From the NCBI GenBank assembly GCA_018985235.1, contig CM032193.1, positions 1 through 24,986 of the forward strand: a stretch of 24,986 bases of DNA, in the 5' to 3' direction. Within the stretch, counting starts at the first letter, position 1; every line of letters starts with the position of its first letter. The position numbers were made by a program, and so were the translations under genes. Positions 23,118-24,986 of the stretch are shown here, piece after piece. This stretch comes from Sanchytrium tribonematis (Eukaryota > Sanchytriomycota > Sanchytriomycetes > Sanchytriales > Sanchytriaceae). Under the pieces are notes generated by a model, which saw only the letters and a program-made list of their open reading frames with translations, ran no database searches and was not told where the DNA came from.

Positions 23118-24941
23118 ATGTATTTATTAATTTTATTTATACCATTATTAAGTTCTTTTATTGTTTCTTTTTTTGGTCGTTTATTAGGACGTGAAGGAAC
23201 ATATTTAGTAAGTATTTTGAGTTTATTTATTGTCACTATACTTTCTTTCTTTGCTATTTATGAAGCTGGTATTGAAAATATCACTACTCGTATTATTCTA
23301 GGTAATTGAATAGAAACTGAAGATATTAATATTAAATATGGCTTTTTATTCGACCCCCTTTCTATTGGTATGTGTATGACTATTTCTTTTATTTCTTTTA
23401 TTGTCTTTATTTTCTCTAAAGATTATTTAGCTGATGATCCCTTTATTATTAGATATTTTACCAATCTCTCTCTCTTTGTTTTATTTATGATCCTTCTTGT
23501 ACTTAGTGATAATTTTATTTTTACTTTTTTTTGCTGAGAAGGTGTCGGTATTACTTCCTATTTACTTATTAACTTCTGATTCACTCGTAGAGACTCTAAT
23601 TTATCTGCCATGCAGGCTGTTATATTAAATAGAGTCGGTGATTGAGGTTTATTATTAGCTATCTTTCTCGTTAATTTATTATTTATTAATTTAGATTATA
23701 ATATACTTAGTATTATCTCCGATTATATTCCACAACCTACTTATCACTTAGCTTTTATTAATTTCTTTATTCTTCTTGCTGCTTTTGCTAAATCCGCACA
23801 ATTAATCCTCCATACTTGATTGCCTTCTGCTATGGCTGCCCCTACTCCTATTTCTGCTCTATTACATGCAGCAACAATGGTTACATTAGGGGTGTATATT
23901 ATTATCCGTGCTTCTGTTCTTTTAAATGGTCTTTCTAATATCTTATTAATTCTTTATTTTATTGGTGCTCTTACTTCCCTTATTGCTGGTCTTACTGGAT
24001 TTAGTCAATTTGATATTAAGAAAGTTATTGCTTTTTCTACTTCTAGTCAAATTGGTTATATGATTACTGCTTGTGCTTCTCAAGAATATGCCGTTTCTTT
24101 TAATCATCTTGTTAATCATGCTTTTTTTAAAGCCTTCTTATTCATTAATGCTGGTTCTATTATCCATCATCTTAAAGATGAACAAGACTTTCGTAATATC
24201 GGCCTCTTAATTAAATCTAATCCTTGATTACACTTTGCCTTCCTTATTGGTACTCTTAGTCTTATTGCCTTTCCTTACTTTTCTGGTTTTTATTCTAAAG
24301 ACTTTATTCTTGAAGATCTTGCCCACTCTTGATCTCTCTCTTTATCTGGACGTATTATTTACTATCTACAACTTCTTACTGCCTGTATTACTACTATTTA
24401 TTGTTTTAGATCTTACTTTTATATCTTTTTAACTGATACTTCTAAACATTTCCTTCCTCTTCATGAACATCCTGTTTGACCCTCTATTCTTCTTAGTCTT
24501 CCTACTCTCTTTTCTGGTTATCTTCTTAGTGATTTATTTGTTGGACCTGGTTCTTCTTTTTGAGATGGTAATGGTATTCTTAAACTTACTGATAATGAAC
24601 TTCAAGAAGATGAATTACTCTTTATTACTCTCCTTATTTCCTTTCTTGGTCTTTCTCTTGGTTATATTTTCTCTGTTTCTCCACATTTAATCTCCCTTTT
24701 TTCTCTTGGTCAATTTAGATTCTTTTTTGATCATTTATATAATCATTTTTTTGCTGCCTCTTTACTCCATGATGCTAAACTTACTGGACAATTCCTCGAT
24801 AAAGGTCTTATTGAATTCTTTGGTTTTAAAGGCCTTTCTAGATTCTTTTTTTATTTTAAATATAATTCTTTTGATTCTGGTTTCCTTCCCAATTATCTCC
24901 TTTTACTTTTCTTCGGCCTTTTCTTTTTACATTTCTTATAA
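23118..24941 (+). CDS. nad5: NADH dehydrogenase subunit 5 (nad5)
   Basis: 607 residues, the distal antiporter-like proton-pumping subunit of complex I with the long lateral helix. It starts MYLLILFIPLLSSFIVSFFG. Core motifs are FFCWEGVGITSYLLINFW, NRVGDWGLLLAIF, KSAQLILHTWLPSAMAAPTP then ISALLHAATMVTLGVY, and QFDIKKVIAFSTSSQIGYM followed by HLVNHAFFKAFLFINAGSIIHH. The C-terminal part is longer and weakly conserved and ends LLLLFFGLFFLHFL then TAA. It appears complete; several TGA codons would otherwise break it into pieces. Codon third positions become strongly T/C by the middle. Confidence 0.96.
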
Positions 24942-24986
24942 TTACACTATTTACAATACTCTTTAACATGCCCCCCCCCCCCCCCC
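24942..24986 (+). other. nad5 trailer ending in C16 run
   Basis: After 29 AT-rich bases (to CTTTAACATG) the window ends in 16 consecutive C. It may be a genuine C-tract, like those at 8229 and 19691, or an assembly break in a homopolymer. Confidence 0.6.

Noticed and set aside
24235-24966. Three separate hydrophobic ORFs after nad5 residue ~370
   Set aside because: They are alternative-frame readings of the nad5 C-terminal part, which is open throughout with TGA as Trp.

Overview
This window is mitochondrial DNA, very AT-rich, from a eukaryote that reads TGA as tryptophan. Every respiratory gene is interrupted by TGA at conserved Trp positions and is otherwise intact, and ATA sits at conserved Ile positions. 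Gene content (atp6, atp8, atp9, cox1-3, cob, nad1, nad2, nad3, nad5, rns, rnl, 13 tRNAs and a probable rps19), group I and group II introns, and long repeat-filled spacers suggest a unicellular opisthokont. A choanoflagellate or other unicellular holozoan is my best guess. A retained rps19 argues against animals and most fungi, but a basal fungus or another protist cannot be excluded. nad4, nad4L, nad6 and many tRNAs are absent, so this is part of a larger molecule.

Layout. On the minus strand at the left edge are trnN and atp6. A 217-bp AT-rich divergent spacer follows, and then every gene is on the plus strand: nad1 - atp8 - trnL(UAG) - nad3 - trnI - rns - rnl (one group II and one group I intron) - trnC - trnG - trnT - nad2 - trnA - trnM - atp9 - trnH - cox2/rps19-like (overlapping) - trnM - cox1 (four exons, three group I introns each with a LAGLIDADG gene) - trnK - cob - trnY - cox3 - trnV - nad5 - a run of 16 C at the right edge.

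How it works together. The proteins belong to complexes I, III, IV and V, and the RNAs serve the mitochondrial ribosome. The spacers are not featureless. They hold (i) a family of about nine ~46-bp palindromic elements with perfect 15-bp arms, mostly next to tRNA genes; (ii) a 13-base motif, ATAAAATAAAGAA, 14-18 bases upstream of several start codons, including that of a free-standing intron endonuclease; (iii) tandem duplications of gene 3' ends (nad2, cox1, rps19-like, and weaker nad3 and trnI); and (iv) many microsatellite-like arrays, some expanded inside rRNA and intron ORFs. Many genes also drift from purine-rich, A-ending codons at the 5' end to pyrimidine-rich, T/C-ending codons at the 3' end. 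atp6 on the opposite strand does the same relative to its own direction. Cytochrome b carries alanine at the position equivalent to yeast G143, a natural Qo-inhibitor-resistance signature.
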